Below, in pieces: positions 48,743-57,816 of a stretch of 64,000 nt of DNA. The translations under genes and the position numbers were made by a program. The notes below the pieces were generated by a model. The model was not told the DNA's origin. It did no database searches and saw only the letters and a program-made list of their open reading frames with translations. Where the stretch lies: the NCBI GenBank assembly GCA_023382675.1, contig JAHDWN010000002.1, forward strand, positions 133,806 to 197,805, in the 5' to 3' direction. How positions within the stretch are numbered: position 1 is the stretch's first letter; every line of letters begins with the position of its first letter. The DNA comes from Anaerolineae bacterium. Lineage in GTDB: Bacteria > Chloroflexota > Anaerolineae > Aggregatilineales > Phototrophicaceae.

Positions 48743-49593
48743 TTACCCTGCTCAAAGAAACCTTATCGCGCCAATCGATTTATATGCCGACTCCGGCGCG
48801 GATCGCAGCGATGACACCGCTGACGGCCTCCGAGACCCTGTTCCGGGTCGAACTGCCGAGCGGCTTTCATCTGCATCATCGACCGGGCCAGTTTGTCGAG
48901 CTGTCGGTGCTGGGTGTCGGTGAAGCGCCGATCAGTATCTGCTCAGCGCCGACCCGCAGCAATGGCAGCTTCGAATTGTGCGTGCGCGCGGTCGGCAAAC
49001 TGACCAACGCCGTCCACAAGCTGCCTCCCGGTGCCAAGGTCGGTATCCGTGGGCCGTTCGGGCGCAGCTTCCCGGTTGAGCGCTTCTATGGCCGTGACAT
49101 CCTGTTCGTTGCCGGCGGCCTGGGGCTGGCCCCGCTGCGCTCGCTGATCGACGAGGTGATGGATCACCGGGGCATGTTCGACCGTGTGATCTTGCTCGTG
49201 GGCGCGCGCACACCGCGCGACCTGCTCTTCCCGGACGATCTGGCTCGCTGGACGGCACGCGACGACATCGAAGTCCATATTACCGTCGAACGCCCGACCG
49301 AAGAGTGGGTGAGCAACGTCGGCGTGATCACGACGCTCTTCAACAAGATCGATTATCAAGGCCGCAATATGGTTGCGACGGTTGTCGGCCCGCCGGTCAT
49401 GTACAAATTCGTGCTGCCGGACTTACTGGCGCACGGACTGGCGGATAGCGACATCTGGATGAGTTTCGAACGCCAGATGAAGTGCGGTGTCGGCAAATGC
49501 GGACACTGCCAGATGCATCATATCTACACCTGTCAGAGTGGCCCGATCTTTTCATACCAGGAAGTCAAAAATCTGCAGGAGGCGTTCGCATGA
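48739..49593 (+). CDS. hydG: Group 3b-like hydrogenase gamma subunit (FAD, NAD(P)-binding)
   Basis: About 284 residues of the ferredoxin-NADP reductase-like family. FAD binding is in RPGQFVELSV and ISICSAP, NAD(P) binding in FVAGGLGLAPLRSLI, and a [2Fe-2S] set in CGVGKCGHC with a later Cys in YTCQSGP. It exchanges electrons with NAD(P)H. ATG overlaps the beta stop (ATGA). The nucleotide preference is not decidable by eye; group 3b enzymes usually use NADP. Confidence 0.92.
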   Translation: MITLLKETLSRQSIYMPTPARIAAMTPLTASETLFRVELPSGFHLHHRPGQFVELSVLGVGEAPISICSAPTRSNGSFELCVRAVGKLTNAVHKLPPGAKVGIRGPFGRSFPVERFYGRDILFVAGGLGLAPLRSLIDEVMDHRGMFDRVILLVGARTPRDLLFPDDLARWTARDDIEVHITVERPTEEWVSNVGVITTLFNKIDYQGRNMVATVVGPPVMYKFVLPDLLAHGLADSDIWMSFERQMKCGVGKCGHCQMHHIYTCQSGPIFSYQEVKNLQEAFA

Positions 49594-50363
49594 CGACCAG
49601 ACCCAGGCCCAAAGTGGCCTTCTTCGATTTCACCAGCTGCGAAGGCTGCCAGCTCACAGTCGTCGATCTGCTCCAGGATCATCCAGAACTGCTCGATGCG
49701 GTCGAGATCGTCGAGTTCCGCGAGGCCATGAGCGAAAAGCTGCCCTTGGACGAGCGCTATACTATCGCTTTCGTCGAGGGATCATGTACGCGCGCGAGCG
49801 ACGAAGCCCGTTTGAAAAGCATCCGTGAGCGCGCCGATTTCCTGATCGCCCTGGGCGCGTGTGCCGACCTTGGCGGTGTCAACACCATCCGCAACGTCAT
49901 GCCACTGCAAGAAGTGCGCGAATATGTCTACGGCGACAAAGCCGATTGGTATGAAACCTATCCCGCCCGCCCGATCAAAGCCGTCGTCAAGGTTGATGCC
50001 GCCATTCCCGGCTGTCCAATTGACCGCAACGAATTCGCCAAGGCGGTGACACACCTGCTGCAAGGGCGGCTGCCCAACCTGCCGGATTATCCGCTGTGCA
50101 TCGAATGCAAAGCGCTCGGCACGGTCTGCATGTACCAGCGCGGTCAGGCGTGCCTCGGCCCGGTGACGCGCGCCGGCTGCGGGGCGATCTGCCCGGCGGT
50201 TGGCTACGGCTGTGAAGGCTGCCGTGGCTTCGTGCCCAGCCCGAATCTGGCCTCGATGCGCGAGGTCATGCGCGAAGCCGGTGTCGGTGATGAAGAAATC
50301 GAGAGCCGTCTGCGCATCTTCCTGACCTACCAGATGATGAAACTTGAGGGAGTAACGTCATGA
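49590..50363 (+). CDS. hydD: [NiFe] hydrogenase small subunit (delta)
   Basis: About 257 residues. The proximal cluster ligands begin with SCEGCQLTVVD; ALGACADLGG and a Cys-rich C-terminal half (IPGCPID, CIECKALGTVC, CGAICPAVGYGCEGCRG) provide further clusters. No twin-arginine signal, so the enzyme is cytosolic, as for group 3. The ATG overlaps the gamma stop, and its own stop overlaps the alpha start. Confidence 0.93.
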   Translation: MTTRPRPKVAFFDFTSCEGCQLTVVDLLQDHPELLDAVEIVEFREAMSEKLPLDERYTIAFVEGSCTRASDEARLKSIRERADFLIALGACADLGGVNTIRNVMPLQEVREYVYGDKADWYETYPARPIKAVVKVDAAIPGCPIDRNEFAKAVTHLLQGRLPNLPDYPLCIECKALGTVCMYQRGQACLGPVTRAGCGAICPAVGYGCEGCRGFVPSPNLASMREVMREAGVGDEEIESRLRIFLTYQMMKLEGVTS

Positions 50364-51646
50364 GCCGCGTCCACGTAGATGTTCATCACCTGACCCGGGT
50401 TGAAGGGCACGGCAATATCGTCGTTGACGTGCGCAATGGCGTGCTCGAAAAATGCGAACTGCAAATCGTGGAAACGCCGCGCTTCTTCGAGCCGATGGTA
50501 CGCGGACGCACTTACAAAGAGGTAGCGCACATCGTCTCGCGCATCTGCGGCATCTGCTCCGTCGGACATTCGACGGCGGCCCTGCGCGCGCTGGAAGCCG
50601 CGCTCGGCATCGAACTGACCGAGCAGACGATCCTGCTGCGCCGCCTGAACATGCACGGCGAGATGCTCGACAGCCACGTGCTGCATACCTACATGCTGAT
50701 CGCGCCGGATTTGCTCGGCGTGCAAAGCGTTGTGCCGCTGGCAAAGAGCCAGCCGGAAGTCGTGCTGCGCGCGCTGCGCATGAAGAAGCTCGCGGGCGAG
50801 ATCTGCCGCATCATCAGCGGGCGGCACACGCACCCGATTGCGATGGTGGTTGGCGGCTTCACGCATACACCGTCTGAAAAAGACCTGCTCTACCTGCGCA
50901 AACTGCTGCTGGATGCGCGCGCCGACGTAGACGCGACGGTCGATCTGTTCGCGTCGCTGGAGCTGCCCGCGTTCGAGCGCGAGACGGAGTATATCGCCAG
51001 CCACAAGGACGACGAGTACTGCTACATCGACGGCGTGATCGCGAGCAGCGAGGGTCAAACCTGGCTGGCCAACGATTATCGTTCTGTCACCAACGAGTAT
51101 TTGCTGCCCTATTCAACGGCGAAACGAGCGCGCAACCTGCGCGAGTCGTATATGGTCGGCGCGTTGGCGCGCTTCAACATCAATTTCGAGCAACTCCATC
51201 CGAAGGCCAAAGCTGCCGCCGAGCGGCTGGGCATGAAACCGCCGGTGATCAACCCGTACATGATCACGGTCGCCCAGGTGATCGAGATCGTTCACTGCGT
51301 GGAAGACGCACTCGAGCTGGTTGATCAACTGCTGACGAAGGGCGTGCAATGGGAAGATCCGGTCGCGCCACCGTATCTTAGCGGCACGGGCGTGGGCGTC
51401 TGTGATGTGCCGCGCGGCATCCTGTTCCACGAATACACCATCGAAGATGGCGTCGTCACGGGCGCAAATTGCATCATCCCGACCGGGCAGAATCTGCAAA
51501 ATGTCGAACTCGACATGCGCGCGCTTGTGCCCAAGATCATCGATAAGCCGCAGCCAGAGATCACACTGGCGCTGGAGATGCTGGTGCGCGCTTACGATCC
51601 GTGCATCTCCTGCTCGACGCATCTGCTGGACGTTGAATTCAAATAG
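50360..51646 (+). CDS. hydA: [NiFe] hydrogenase large subunit (alpha)
   Basis: 428 residues. Both nickel-binding motifs are present: RICGICSVGHS (L1) near residue 56 and DPCISCSTH (L2) at the end, with a seven-residue tail LLDVEFK to be removed by the maturation protease. The motif forms and the beta-gamma-delta-alpha order fit group 3b bidirectional NADP-linked enzymes, some of which also reduce sulfur. hypA-F genes are not in the window. The stop is followed by a palindromic repeat and the protease gene. Confidence 0.95.
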   Translation: MSRVHVDVHHLTRVEGHGNIVVDVRNGVLEKCELQIVETPRFFEPMVRGRTYKEVAHIVSRICGICSVGHSTAALRALEAALGIELTEQTILLRRLNMHGEMLDSHVLHTYMLIAPDLLGVQSVVPLAKSQPEVVLRALRMKKLAGEICRIISGRHTHPIAMVVGGFTHTPSEKDLLYLRKLLLDARADVDATVDLFASLELPAFERETEYIASHKDDEYCYIDGVIASSEGQTWLANDYRSVTNEYLLPYSTAKRARNLRESYMVGALARFNINFEQLHPKAKAAAERLGMKPPVINPYMITVAQVIEIVHCVEDALELVDQLLTKGVQWEDPVAPPYLSGTGVGVCDVPRGILFHEYTIEDGVVTGANCIIPTGQNLQNVELDMRALVPKIIDKPQPEITLALEMLVRAYDPCISCSTHLLDVEFK

Positions 51647-51649
51647 TTT

Positions 51650-51712
51650 GAACCACGGAGACACAGAGACATATCCTCTCCGTGCTCTCTGTGTCTCTGT
51701 GGTGATAAAGGT
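51650..51712. repeat. Palindromic CCACGGAGACACAGAG repeat in the hydrogenase operon
   Basis: GAACCACGGAGACACAGAGAC, a short spacer, and an inverted copy ending CTGTGTCTCTGTGGT. It belongs to the same family as the units around the GxxExxY gene (31577-32132). It lies between the alpha stop and the protease start and would fold in the mRNA. Confidence 0.75.
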
Positions 51713-51720
51713 CTTTTCCT

Positions 51721-52215
51721 ATGAGCAGTAACGCCATTCCGTCAGGTCGCACACTCATCCTCGCGCTCGGCAATCCGCTGCGGGGCGATGACGGCGTCGG
51801 CGCGGCGGTGCTCGACTGCCTGCGCGGGCGCGATCTGCCGTCGGAAGTCGATCTGGTCGATGGCGGCACGTCCGGCCTGGAGCTGGTGCTGACGATGCAG
51901 GGCTATGCGCGCGTAATCGTCATCGACGCCGCCGACATGCGCCTCACCCCAGGCGAGTGGCGGCAGTTCAGCCTCGACGATGTGCTGCTGCACGCGCGCG
52001 ATCCTCACTTGAGCGGCACGATGCACTATGCCGGTCTGGCGGAAGCGCTGGTGCTGGCCGAGGCGCTCGATCAACTGCCGCCGGAGATTACTGTCATCGG
52101 CGTCCAGCCCGCAACGACCGACTGGGAGCCGGGCTTGACCGCGCCCGTGCAGGCGGCGCTCGGATCGATTGCCGACGCAGTGCTTATGACCGCCGCTGCT
52201 ATATCCCAGATGTGA
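51721..52215 (+). CDS. Hydrogenase maturation protease
   Basis: 164 residues of the HybD/HycI/FrxA family: LALGNPLRGDDGVGAAVL at the N-terminus, VDGGTSGLEL and IDAADM provide the metal-contacting Glu/Asp positions, and a later His is in THMHY-like GTMHYAGL. It trims the C-terminal tail of the large subunit after nickel insertion. It lies 74 bases after the large subunit and is probably specific for it. Confidence 0.93.
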   Translation: MSSNAIPSGRTLILALGNPLRGDDGVGAAVLDCLRGRDLPSEVDLVDGGTSGLELVLTMQGYARVIVIDAADMRLTPGEWRQFSLDDVLLHARDPHLSGTMHYAGLAEALVLAEALDQLPPEITVIGVQPATTDWEPGLTAPVQAALGSIADAVLMTAAAISQM

Positions 52216-52245
52216 ACCTGCCCAATTTGGGATAAAAGCCTCGAC

Positions 52246-52274
52246 TTGGGTTATTACAATTTCTGGTCTACAAT
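52246..52274 (+). promoter_or_regulatory. Candidate sigma70-type promoter of the ClC gene
   Basis: TTGGGT, 17 bases, TACAAT, about 60 bases before the start codon at 52334. It fits the consensus moderately and stands in an AT-richer gap. Confidence 0.45.
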
Positions 52275-52333
52275 GGAATTCGGCATCATCACTGCCCGAT
52301 TCCGTATCTTCGTCTGAGTATTCGAACTTCTCC

Positions 52334-54352
52334 ATGCGCCTACGATTCGACCCGGCCTTCTCGCAGATTATGCACGCGCGGCTGCGTTCCGCCGAAAACA
52401 ACATTCTGCTTGTCCTCGCGGTCTTGCTCGGTCTGGCCACCGGCATCGCCGTCTGGGCCTTCCGCGAAGCCATCAAGCTTTTCAACGAAACCTTCACCCT
52501 GTGGCTGGCCGATGAAGTCCTGCATCCGGTCGTCGGCGCGCTGGCGATTGTCATCAGCCTGACGTTGGCAGGGGCAATCGTCGGCTGGCTGATGCAGCGC
52601 TTTGTTGGCGAGGAACGCCATCACGGCGTTGCGGGCGTCATCGAGTCGGTTGCGCTGGGCGGCGGGCGCTTGCCCTACAAGAAAATACCGGCCAAGGCTG
52701 TGGCATCGGCGCTCTCGCTCGGCGCGGGCGCGTCAGTCGGCCCGGAAGACCCCAGCGTGCAGATCGGCGCGAATATCGGCTCGTGGTTTGGGCAAGGGCT
52801 GCACCTTTCGGAAGAGCAGGTGCGGGTGCTGGTGGCCGCCGGCGCGGCCAGCGCCATCGCTGCCGCCTTCAAAGCGCCGATTGCGGGCGTCTTCTTCGCC
52901 ATCGAAGTCATCCTCAATGGCGCATTCGAGACACGGTCGTTCGGCATCGTCGTGCTCGCCGCGGTGGTTTCGTCGGCGCTGACGCAGGCGTTGCAACCGG
53001 GCGTAGAACTGGGGCCGTTCAATTTCGCGCTTGGCTCGCCGCTGGAAATCCCACTGTTCGTGCCACTCGGCATTTTGTTGGGGTTTGTCTCGGTCGGTTT
53101 CTCCCGCCTGGTCTACTGGCAGCACGATATCTGGCATCACCGGCTGCATCTGTCGCGCCCGGCGAAGACAGCCTTCGCTGGCGCGCTCGTCGGCATCGTC
53201 GCGATCTTCATGCCCCAGATCATGGGCGCAGGACGCGAGGTCATGAACGATGTACTGAAGGGCACGACCCAAATGGGCGTGTCACTGCTCCTGGCGCTGG
53301 GCATCGCCAAGATCGTTATGACGGGCATCAGCATGGCCGGTGGCTTCGTCGGCGGCATCTTCGCCCCGGCGCTGTTCGTCGGCACGATGCTCGGCGGCGT
53401 CTATGGGAACATCATTGTATCGCTGGGCGGGCTTTCATCGTCCGATGCCCAGGCGTACGCCATCGCTGGGATGGCAGCGGTTATGTCCGGCGTCGTCCGT
53501 TCACCGATCACGGCGATCATGCTCGTGTTCGAACTGACCAATGACTACCGCTTGATCCTGCCGATCATGTTGGCTTCGGTCACGTGTGTCTTCATTGCTG
53601 AACGCTTCGAACCGCTCGGCCTGTATTTACTCAGTCTGCGCAAGAAGGGCATCAACCTCGCGCCGGGCCGTGAGATCGATCTGATGCAGGGCGTGCTGGT
53701 CGGCGATGCGATGATGAAACCTGCGCCGACGATCCGCCATGATGCTTCCCTGACCGAACTGCGCGATGCACTCCGCCGCCACAAGTCCGCCTCGGTCGTC
53801 GTCGTCGATGAGACGGAGCAGCTTTGCGGCATCGTCACGCTGTCGGATCTTCAGCGCGCCTACAGCCCGGAGGGTAACGATAACCTGAAAGTGGGTGACA
53901 TCTGCACCCGCGAACCGGCGACGATCACATCGGAAGACACGCTGTGGACGGCCATCCGCGTCATGAGCCAGCGCGACGTAGGGCGTCTGCCGGTGGTCAA
54001 GCGCGGGACGCGCCAGGTCGTCGGCTTGATCGGGCGGCACGGCGTCGTCCGCGCCTATAATGTCGCCGTTCAGCGCAAAGTGCAGGATCAGCACACGCAG
54101 GAGCGCGTCCGGCTGAATACGCTGACAGGCGGTCATGCCTACGAATTCTACGTCGAAACCGATTCGCCCATGATCCGCAGGCGCATCCAGGACATCAACT
54201 GGCCGCCGGAGAGCGTGGTCGCATCGATTGAGCGTAACGGGCGGCTGGTTATCCCGCACGGTGATACGGCGCTTGAAGCGGACGATCTGGTCGTCGTCGT
54301 CGCCGATCCATCCGCGGCAGAGGAACTGCGGCTGTTGTTCCGTCACGGATGA
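52334..54352 (+). CDS. ClC chloride channel/antiporter with CBS pair and RCK_C domain
   Basis: 672 residues. The first 430 form the ClC membrane part. The GREGP motif reads GPEDPSVQIGA, so the gating Glu is kept while the following Gly is Asp; the later GGFVGGIFAPALFVG matches GxFxP. Two CBS domains lie at about 460-590 (DAMMKPAPTIRHDASL, DICTREPATITSEDTL). The C-terminal 75 residues (YVETDSPMIRRRIQDINWP, ALEADDLVVVVAD) form a TrkA-C/RCK_C domain. The gating Glu suggests H+/Cl- exchange; the soluble domains suggest control by nucleotides. It has its own promoter-like sequence. Confidence 0.9.
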   Translation: MRLRFDPAFSQIMHARLRSAENNILLVLAVLLGLATGIAVWAFREAIKLFNETFTLWLADEVLHPVVGALAIVISLTLAGAIVGWLMQRFVGEERHHGVAGVIESVALGGGRLPYKKIPAKAVASALSLGAGASVGPEDPSVQIGANIGSWFGQGLHLSEEQVRVLVAAGAASAIAAAFKAPIAGVFFAIEVILNGAFETRSFGIVVLAAVVSSALTQALQPGVELGPFNFALGSPLEIPLFVPLGILLGFVSVGFSRLVYWQHDIWHHRLHLSRPAKTAFAGALVGIVAIFMPQIMGAGREVMNDVLKGTTQMGVSLLLALGIAKIVMTGISMAGGFVGGIFAPALFVGTMLGGVYGNIIVSLGGLSSSDAQAYAIAGMAAVMSGVVRSPITAIMLVFELTNDYRLILPIMLASVTCVFIAERFEPLGLYLLSLRKKGINLAPGREIDLMQGVLVGDAMMKPAPTIRHDASLTELRDALRRHKSASVVVVDETEQLCGIVTLSDLQRAYSPEGNDNLKVGDICTREPATITSEDTLWTAIRVMSQRDVGRLPVVKRGTRQVVGLIGRHGVVRAYNVAVQRKVQDQHTQERVRLNTLTGGHAYEFYVETDSPMIRRRIQDINWPPESVVASIERNGRLVIPHGDTALEADDLVVVVADPSAAEELRLLFRHG

Positions 54353-54360
54353 AGGTCGGG

Positions 54361-55356
54361 CTAACCGCCCACGCTCCCCAGGGACAGCGCCGGGCAGCCT
54401 GCCTGTGGCTGCGCACAGTCCACATCCAACCGGTAAATGTCGATCCCCCGTGCTCTGGGAACCAGCGCCAGCAGTTCTCCCTGCGGCGTCCAGACAAGAT
54501 CGAAACGCGCGAAGGCGATGTCATCCGTCAAGCGCCGGATTGCGCCCGTGCATGGTTGATTGAGCACGAGACAATCCCCCGCCAGCAGAAACACCTGAAA
54601 GCCGTCACCATCCCGATCCGAGATGAACGCCAGTGCCTGGCCATCCGGCGACCATGTCGGCTGGAGATCGTAACCTGGATCGTCGATCAGTTGGCGCGCG
54701 TTCTGTCCACAGATGCCAGCGCAGGCGGGGTCGAGCAGAAACAGATCGGAGTCGTTCTCGTCGTCGTAGCTGACGTACACGAGCGTATGCCCATCGGGCG
54801 ACCAGGCGGGATCGAAATCCGGGCGCGGCGCATCCGTCAGGCGTTGAGTTGCACCGCTCGCCAGATCGAACAGATAGAGATCGGTGTTGAAGCTGCGCAA
54901 CGATACGAACATAATGTGATGGCCATCGGGCGACCAATCCGGGCTGGTATCCGGGAACGCATCCTGGGTCAGACGCTGCTCTGCCCCGGTGGTCACGTCG
55001 CGCAAGACGATCTCGCCCACGCCAAATGTGTCGGTCGATTGCTCCGCCGAATACACCACCGTCTGGCGGTCGGGCGACATGCCGGGATCGAACTGCGGAT
55101 TGATAATACCGTGCAGCGGGCCGGGCAGCATCCGATCCAGGTCGAGCAGGATCAGGCGTGTTTCGTTCGGGGCCGGCGCGATGATCACCGGCAGCAGCCA
55201 ACCAACACGCGCCGACTGGCCTATGACCAGCACAACGGCAATGGCGACGCTCCAGCAGAACACCAGCAAACCGGTGCTGCGCAGTGTCGGCTGTGCGAGC
55301 GTCATCTCGTGCTGAGAGCGGTGGCGCTGGGCAGCCTGAATCGGTTTCGGTGTCAT
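54361..55356 (-). CDS. TolB-like (PD40) beta-propeller protein, membrane anchored
   Basis: 331 residues. A membrane segment near 28-50 (LLVFCWSVAIAVVLVIG) is followed by repeats of the SPDG type: TSPDWSPDGHHIMFVS, FDPAWSPDGHTLVYVS, LQPTWSPDGQALAFIS. These PD40 blades form a propeller as in TolB, usually for protein contacts. Extra Cys pairs (DPACAGICG, CAQPQAGC) sit in the later blades. ATG 55305 is an alternative start. The gene converges with the ClC gene, eight bases apart. Confidence 0.85.
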   Translation of the reverse strand: MTPKPIQAAQRHRSQHEMTLAQPTLRSTGLLVFCWSVAIAVVLVIGQSARVGWLLPVIIAPAPNETRLILLDLDRMLPGPLHGIINPQFDPGMSPDRQTVVYSAEQSTDTFGVGEIVLRDVTTGAEQRLTQDAFPDTSPDWSPDGHHIMFVSLRSFNTDLYLFDLASGATQRLTDAPRPDFDPAWSPDGHTLVYVSYDDENDSDLFLLDPACAGICGQNARQLIDDPGYDLQPTWSPDGQALAFISDRDGDGFQVFLLAGDCLVLNQPCTGAIRRLTDDIAFARFDLVWTPQGELLALVPRARGIDIYRLDVDCAQPQAGCPALSLGSVGG

Positions 55357-55435
55357 GCTTCGCGCCGCCGCTTGCTGAGACGATGGCGCTCGATTATGCC
55401 TGACACGGCAGAACGCAGCAAAGCGGATCGGATTT

Positions 55436-55464
55436 TTGACGGAACTCTTCCAGGTGCGTAGACT
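55436..55464 (+). promoter_or_regulatory. Candidate promoter of the nucleotidyltransferase gene
   Basis: TTGACG, 17 bases, TAGACT, about 26 bases before the ATG at 55490. The -35 is close to consensus. An overlapping TAGAAT lies at 55464-55469. Confidence 0.45.
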
Positions 55465-55489
55465 AGAATCTTCAACAGGGTGATCATCA

Positions 55490-56356
55490 ATGCTTGCCTA
55501 CGAGTCTGTCCGCGATCTTGCAGCGTCGATTGCCGGACGTTTGATTGACACGCCCGGTGTGCGTGCTGTCGTGCTCGGTGGCTCCTGGGCACGGGGCGCG
55601 GGCGACGAATGTTCGGATATCGACCTTGGCATCTATTACGATCCCGACCAGCCGCCCGATCTGGCACATCTGAGGGCGTTGGCGGCACGTCTCGATGACA
55701 GCGGCGGCGGCGAGGCTGTCACCGATCTTGGCGCGTGGGGCAGCTGGATCAACGGCGGCGCGTGGCTGACGATTGGCGGCCAGCGCGTCGATTGGCTCTA
55801 TCGCGATCTGGCGCAGGTGCATGGGTATATCAACGCCTGTGTTGCGGGTCACCCAGAGGCCCATTATCAGCCCGGCCATCCGCACGCTTTCCACACGCAT
55901 ATCTATCTGGCTGAGGTCGCCGTATGCAAGCCGCTCGCCGATCCCTACGGTGAGATTGGCGCGCTCAAGCACCGGACTAAGCCGTATCCGCCTGCGCTCA
56001 AACAGGCACTGATCAGCGGCAACCTCTGGGAAGCGCAGTTTGCGCTCGATACGTCGCGCAAGGCAGCACTGCGTGGCGATGTCGTCTACGTGACGGGGGC
56101 GCTCTTTCGCTGTGTGGCCTGCCTGTTGCAAGTGATCTTTGCGCTCAATGATCAGTATTGGCTGAACGAAAAGGGCGCGATGCGCGCGGTTGCTTCGATG
56201 CCGCTCTGCCCGCGCGATTTCGCCCGGCGCACGCAGCAACTCCTGGGGCATATCGGCGTCGGAGCAGCGGGATTGCAATCGACACACAACCTGTTCATGC
56301 ATCTCGTCGGCGAAGTCGTCGAGCTATGCGCCGAACAGGGTTTCACCAGCCTGTAG
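55490..56356 (+). CDS. Nucleotidyltransferase domain protein
   Basis: 288 residues. VVLGGSWARGAGDECSDIDLGIYY (residues 27-50) is the polymerase-beta-type signature with metal-binding Asp43 and Asp45. The rest is helical, as in antibiotic nucleotidyltransferases (for example AadA/LinB-like) and MNT-like proteins. The substrate is not evident. A CAGGGTGA site precedes the ATG. dtd follows 48 bases later. Confidence 0.85.
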   Translation: MLAYESVRDLAASIAGRLIDTPGVRAVVLGGSWARGAGDECSDIDLGIYYDPDQPPDLAHLRALAARLDDSGGGEAVTDLGAWGSWINGGAWLTIGGQRVDWLYRDLAQVHGYINACVAGHPEAHYQPGHPHAFHTHIYLAEVAVCKPLADPYGEIGALKHRTKPYPPALKQALISGNLWEAQFALDTSRKAALRGDVVYVTGALFRCVACLLQVIFALNDQYWLNEKGAMRAVASMPLCPRDFARRTQQLLGHIGVGAAGLQSTHNLFMHLVGEVVELCAEQGFTSL

Positions 56357-56404
56357 TCGGGATGAGGCGCGCCTCGTCCGCTGCAAGACAAGGAAAAACC
56401 ACCC

Positions 56405-56857
56405 ATGCGGGTCGTACTTCAGCGGGTTTCGCGCGGCAGCGTCACGGTCGATGGACAAGTGGTCGGGGCAGTCGAGCGCGGTTTCGTCGCGTTGGTCGGC
56501 GTCACGCATGACGACACGCCGGCACACGCCGAATTCCTGGCGCGCAAAACCGTCCATCTGCGTGTCTTTGACGACGCCGACGGCAAGATGAATCGCTCCG
56601 CGCTCGACGTGGGCGGCGGTGTGCTGGTGATCTCACAGTTCACGCTCTATGCCGATACACGGCGCGGGCGTCGCCCCGGCTTCACCGATGCTGCGCAGCC
56701 GCCGGTCGCCGCGCCGCTGGTCGATCACTATGCCGAGTGCCTGCGCCGGGAGGGTATCGCGCGCGTTGAGCAGGGCGTGTTCGGCGCGCTGATGGCGGTC
56801 GAAATCCACAACGACGGCCCGGTGACGATTATTCTGGACACCGCCGAGCTGATATGA
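56405..56857 (+). CDS. dtd: D-aminoacyl-tRNA deacylase
   Basis: 150 residues, full length. Family motifs are MRVVLQRVSRGSVTVDG, SQFTLYADTRRGRRPGF and the C-terminal NDGPVT. It hydrolyses D-amino acids mischarged on tRNA, and Gly from tRNA-Ala. AAGGA precedes the ATG. The coding frame touches the next open frame, but the next real gene starts about 100 bases later. Confidence 0.96.
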   Translation: MRVVLQRVSRGSVTVDGQVVGAVERGFVALVGVTHDDTPAHAEFLARKTVHLRVFDDADGKMNRSALDVGGGVLVISQFTLYADTRRGRRPGFTDAAQPPVAAPLVDHYAECLRREGIARVEQGVFGALMAVEIHNDGPVTIILDTAELI

Positions 56858-56961
56858 GCCTGTCACCCGCGCTTGCGCCGCCGGATTTTGCAGATCGCCG
56901 CTCGCGCTTTACACTCTGGTTCTGTGATCATTCCGCATCGCATGAATCTGAAGGTTGCTTC

Positions 56962-57723
56962 ATGTTGTCGTCGCCCCGCTTCTGGATGGTGCTCGCCCTC
57001 ATCCTGCTGCTCGCTTTGATCGTCGTCGCCGGGTTCAGCGCCGCACAGTATTACCGCCTCACGCGCAGTTGGACGGCGGAGAACAGCCTCGTGCGCATCG
57101 ATCCGTATGGGCTGCTCTACTACACGCCGACGCCGGAAGCGCCCGCGCCACCCGGTACGCGCACCGTCGTCCTCTTCGGTGATTCGCGCGCCGCCGAGTG
57201 GGTCGCGCCGCAGATGGACGGCTATGCCTTTTTCAACCGGGGCATCCACTCACAAGCGACGGCGCAAATCCTCGGACGCTACGAAGCACATGTCGCCGCG
57301 CTTCAGCCGGACATTGTCGTCGTCCAGGCGGGCGTCAACGATCTCAAAATCCTGCCGCTGGTCGAGAGCGTGGCCGAACCGGCCATCGAACACTGCATCG
57401 CCAACCTGGATGAGATCGTCGCCCGCGCCCGCGCTGACGGCATCACCGTGATCCTGACCACGATCTTCCCCGCCGGGAACGCGCCGATCACGCGCCTGCC
57501 CGTCTGGTCGGACGCCATCCCCGCCGCCATTGACCGCGTCAACGAGCACATCCGCGCTCAGGCAGGCGATGGCGTCTACGTGCTCGATGCATATGCGCTG
57601 TTGGCGACCGATGACGACAAGCTGCGCCCGGATCTGGCGCGCGATTTCATGCACCTGAGCGGGTCAGGCTACACCGTACTCAACGCGGCGCTAGAAGACT
57701 TGCTGCGCAGCATCGACTGGTAA
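56962..57723 (+). CDS. Membrane-anchored SGNH/GDSL hydrolase
   Basis: About 253 residues. Residues 8-28 anchor the protein (MVLALILLLALIVVAGF). LFGDSRAAEW (Ser75) is block I, VVQAGVNDLK block III with Asn, and DFMHLSGSGY gives the Asp-His pair of block V. Such enzymes remove acyl groups from lipids or sugars, here outside the membrane. The start at 56962 is chosen because the anchor follows directly. Confidence 0.88.
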   Translation: MLSSPRFWMVLALILLLALIVVAGFSAAQYYRLTRSWTAENSLVRIDPYGLLYYTPTPEAPAPPGTRTVVLFGDSRAAEWVAPQMDGYAFFNRGIHSQATAQILGRYEAHVAALQPDIVVVQAGVNDLKILPLVESVAEPAIEHCIANLDEIVARARADGITVILTTIFPAGNAPITRLPVWSDAIPAAIDRVNEHIRAQAGDGVYVLDAYALLATDDDKLRPDLARDFMHLSGSGYTVLNAALEDLLRSIDW

Positions 57724-57816
57724 TCGAATCTGCATTCGCTTTTCGCTTGCGCTTGCGGCACAATAGCGCGCCACGCGAAAAAGTGACTGGAAGACTATCT
57801 TTTTTTGGAGTCTTTG

